DNA of 42,217 bases, from contig QBZG01000011.1 in the NCBI GenBank assembly GCA_003282435.1, positions 1 through 42,217 on the forward strand, given 5' to 3'. The DNA comes from SAR116 cluster bacterium AG-335-B03. Lineage in GTDB: Bacteria; Pseudomonadota; Alphaproteobacteria; Puniceispirillales; Marisalimonadaceae. The translations under genes and the position numbers were made by a program. The notes under the pieces are model-generated. The model ran no database searches, was not told the DNA's origin, and saw nothing but the letters and a program-made list of their open reading frames with translations. Positions 42,146 through 42,217 of this stretch are shown here, one piece after another (the stretch's first letter is position 1; each line of letters begins with the position of its first letter).

Positions 42146-42217
42146 TTAATTAAATAATTTCCTACAAAATAATCCTATACTCTTTATTGCCTCATCCGCA
42201 TCTTTTAAAATATGTGC
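42146..42217 (-). CDS. Possible C-terminal end of a gene entering from the right
   Basis: A minus-strand frame open from the window edge ends with TAA at 42146. The 23 residues (ending IGLFCRKLFN, with KDADEAIKS before) are of normal composition for this genome. Too little is present to name a family. The stretch between this stop and the recQ stop shows no other feature. Confidence 0.35.
   Translation of the reverse strand, partial: AHILKDADEAIKSIGLFCRKLFN

Noticed and set aside
1-42217. A CRISPR array, toxin-antitoxin pair or transposon
   Set aside because: No regularly spaced repeats, cas genes, transposase motifs or recognisable toxin-antitoxin pairs were seen on either strand.

Overview
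The window is AT-rich (roughly one third G+C by eye) and densely coded, with short intergenic gaps and genes on both strands in small groups. It looks like a chromosomal segment of a streamlined, probably marine, alphaproteobacterium. The inference rests on base composition, a DUF3422 protein, an ergothioneine EgtB/EgtD locus, an AidB-type acyl-CoA dehydrogenase and many small-molecule catabolic enzymes. No 16S rRNA, tRNA, integrase, transposase or CRISPR array was found, so the assignment to a group is inference only.

Layout. 1-5.6 kb: the tail of an acidic protein, a 2OG-Fe(II) oxygenase, then on the minus strand a secreted nuclease, an SMP-30-like lactonase with an NTF2-like partner, a DMT exporter, uracil-DNA glycosylase and a PhyH-type dioxygenase. 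5.7-12.8 kb: a catabolic block with an enolase-superfamily enzyme, a cupin, a double-VOC protein and an MmgE/PrpD protein on the plus strand, an M20 amidohydrolase facing them, then an acyl-CoA carboxyltransferase with a free-standing biotinyl domain. 12.8-20.5 kb: aldehyde dehydrogenase, DUF3422, alpha/beta hydrolase, a VOC enzyme, a secreted rhodanese, AidB-like dehydrogenase, an unlisted 55-residue Cys protein and a flavin reductase-like protein. 20.7-23.0 kb: one ORF fusing EgtB to EgtD. 23.2-26.5 kb: a small unknown protein, a decayed YHYH-domain gene, HIT, class-I glutamine amidotransferase, a RidA-like and an AhpD-like protein. 26.6-32.2 kb: epimerase with DoxX, a small membrane protein, a PNPOx-like protein, an HtrA-like protein without a catalytic triad and a UbiH-family hydroxylase. 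32.3-36.7 kb: succinate-semialdehyde-type dehydrogenase with a GYD protein, DoxX, a second DMT transporter and a frameshifted TauD/TfdA dioxygenase. 36.8-42.2 kb: epoxide hydrolase with a racemase-fold protein, an ABM-like protein, a fasciclin protein, RecQ and perhaps the end of another gene.

Together the genes suggest a heterotroph that oxidises and hydrolyses varied organic acids, amides, epoxides and aldehydes, with thiol and redox protection (ergothioneine, rhodanese). No classical defence system or mobile element is visible. The most unusual items are the EgtB-EgtD fusion in the order opposite to fungal Egt1, several enzyme-fold proteins lacking catalytic residues (HtrA-like, Asp/Glu racemase-like, RidA-like, enolase superfamily), a dispersed same-orientation intergenic repeat that abuts stop codons, and a 22-bp direct repeat bracketing the fasciclin segment at the 5' end of recQ.
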